Positions 62,962 through 64,000 of a stretch of 64,000 nt of DNA are shown here, in pieces. Both the position numbers and the translations under genes were made by a program. Numbering within the stretch: the stretch's first letter is position 1; each line of letters begins with the position of its first letter. This DNA is from CAZCBX01 sp964497185 (GTDB taxonomy: Bacteria > Bdellovibrionota_G > JALEGL01 > JAGRMV01). The stretch spans positions 1 to 64,000 of the forward strand of contig CAZCBX010000007.1 in assembly GCA_964497185.1 (NCBI GenBank). Direction: 5' to 3'. The notes beneath the pieces were generated by a model. The model searched no databases. It saw only the letters and a program-made list of their open reading frames with translations, and was not told the origin of the DNA.

Positions 62962-63213
62962 TTAATAGACGTTTTCTTGTTCTTGTATGGCCTGTTGGCG
63001 TGCCGATTCTGCCATCTCGGCCGCTTCCCTTGCTGGTTCGACAAACTTGTCTACTTTTTCGTCAAACGTGGCGTTGGCCTTGCCAGTGATGTCATCTTTT
63101 AAATCCAGCGCGGCATCGGTCACGTCGTAATAAGTATTTTCTAACGTGGACATATTGGTAAAACCCATCGCCGCCCCCATGACGATCAGCGCACAAATCA
63201 ACAATCGAATCAT
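62962..63213 (-). CDS. Small membrane-anchored helical protein
   Basis: 83 residues from the ATG at 63213, which AAGGGG serves at 7-base spacing; the ATG at 63219 is too close. One N-terminal hydrophobic helix (RLLICALIVMGAAMGF) and then a charged, probably coiled-coil stretch (EKVDKFVEPAREAAEMAES). No family recognised. Confidence 0.5.
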   Translation of the reverse strand: MIRLLICALIVMGAAMGFTNMSTLENTYYDVTDAALDLKDDITGKANATFDEKVDKFVEPAREAAEMAESARQQAIQEQENVY

Positions 63214-63326
63214 TTCCATACCCCTTGTGTGGTGTTAAAAACAATTCCATTGTACAAAAGACCTTCAGGAAGGGCTTCATTTTGTTTAAAAAAAATGAAC
63301 CACCGCAACCAATGTTTCCATTTTTT

Positions 63327-64000
63327 TTAATTGATGATGCCAGGACAAAGAATGGAAGCAACATTCGACCAAGGTGAATCCTCTGACACACCCTCTTGCC
63401 CCAGGGCTTTGACTTCATAACGCACCGACGTGCCTGGCACGCAGTTTGTAAAAGTATTGGTTCGCTCAAAGATATGGGGCGCCACAGTGGGTAGGTAATG
63501 ATAAAAATCACTGTTGCCTTTTTGGTACCGAATCAAAAAACCCTCATGATCACTGCCAACATAAGCATCCCACGCTGCCAAATGGGTTATATAGTCCGGA
63601 TAAGGGTCATCAATGATCACCGTTCCGCCGCCGTTATCAGACTCCAATAAATGCCCACCCAAAGCGCCATAATTTTCTACGATTAAATTTTGCGGGGCTG
63701 CCAATTCAATCAAATCGGGATCGTTGTTGCCTTGGCCACCCGACCCATTGGAATCGTCTTGCTCCTGCTGGGTTCGGAAATACAATGTAAAATCTTTCAA
63801 CATGCCTTGCGCTTCATGATAAAGCGCACCGTCAATGCGATAGTTGGTGGATGGTTCCAAGTTGTCCAAAATGTAATCCTGCGCATCTCCATCGATTTGA
63901 TGACTGCTGACCAAAACATCACTGTCCTGCTTTTTTAAGTCCAATGCCAAATGAAACAAGGATGCATTTTGCAGCGTCAACCATGCCACCGTGGCTTGTT
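63327..64000 (-). CDS. Partial protein with fibronectin-like domains
   Basis: C-terminal part only: the frame stays open to the window edge, so the true start is outside. A first beta domain (DNLEPSTNYRIDGALYH) and a second one (GFLIRYQKGNSDFYHYLPT; SVRYEVKALGQEGVSEDSPWS) look like fibronectin type III folds separated by an Asp/Asn/Gly linker. Probably exported or surface exposed. Confidence 0.55.
   Translation of the reverse strand, partial: QATVAWLTLQNASLFHLALDLKKQDSDVLVSSHQIDGDAQDYILDNLEPSTNYRIDGALYHEAQGMLKDFTLYFRTQQEQDDSNGSGGQGNNDPDLIELAAPQNLIVENYGALGGHLLESDNGGGTVIIDDPYPDYITHLAAWDAYVGSDHEGFLIRYQKGNSDFYHYLPTVAPHIFERTNTFTNCVPGTSVRYEVKALGQEGVSEDSPWSNVASILCPGIIN

Overview
The window is a gene-dense piece of a Gram-negative chromosome of moderate GC content. 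The evidence for a Gram-negative envelope is a complete inner-membrane and pseudopilin set of a type II secretion system (T2SS), a Tad pilus secretin, lipoproteins, Mpl murein recycling and PlsB. GspN, a PilM-like GspL, FHA, PEGA and PilZ proteins, DUF3047 and a large Ctp-type protease point to a predatory or deltaproteobacterial-type lineage (Bdellovibrionota, Myxococcota or relatives). That placement is inference and I cannot name a species.

Layout. 186-9526 is one tightly overlapping T2SS operon, gspF-G-H-I-J-K-L-M-N, closed by a PilZ-TM-AMIN-like protein. 9637-11676 holds tRNA-Cys(GCA) and, on the other strand, tRNA-Gly(GCC). Each is followed by tandem repeats that regenerate the 3' end of that tRNA and carry a shared structured module; a secreted protein with an HxxQHE motif lies between them. 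11908-22153 is envelope and housekeeping: a 909-residue S41 protease, DUF3047, MreB, Mpl with a serine hydrolase, PlsB, a tandem PilZ protein and arginase. 22426-26900 has a squalene/phytoene synthase and two lipoproteins. 27025-31056 is an operon of three paralogous TPR-PEGA-TM proteins, divergent from the Tad region.

31197-47226 is a Tad (Flp) pilus island: TadC, DUF192, three FHA membrane proteins (two with TPRs), a minor pilin, Flp, TadE, a TadG-like protein, a TadE pilin fused to a long Gly/Ala-rich domain, CpaB, the CpaC secretin, one 716-residue CpaE-CpaF fusion ATPase, and TadB. No prepilin peptidase is present, so both the T2SS and Tad pilins must rely on one encoded elsewhere. 47540-64000 is mostly housekeeping (PilZ, Lon, DsbA-like lipoprotein, TyrS, Ung, DUF2339, SDR, RluA, flavin reductase, PepN, gamma-carbonic anhydrase) plus small exported proteins of unknown function.

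The least explained DNA is in the repeats. One is a composite palindromic element seen three times (about 22178, 36828 and 53947). It is built of hairpins whose arms differ but stay complementary, each enclosing a conserved core, around a central CAAACGCC/GGCGTTTG hairpin. The other is the pair of tRNA-tail repeat arrays, which resemble in layout the 178-bp repeats of the Escherichia coli tyrT locus but share one module between two different tRNA genes.
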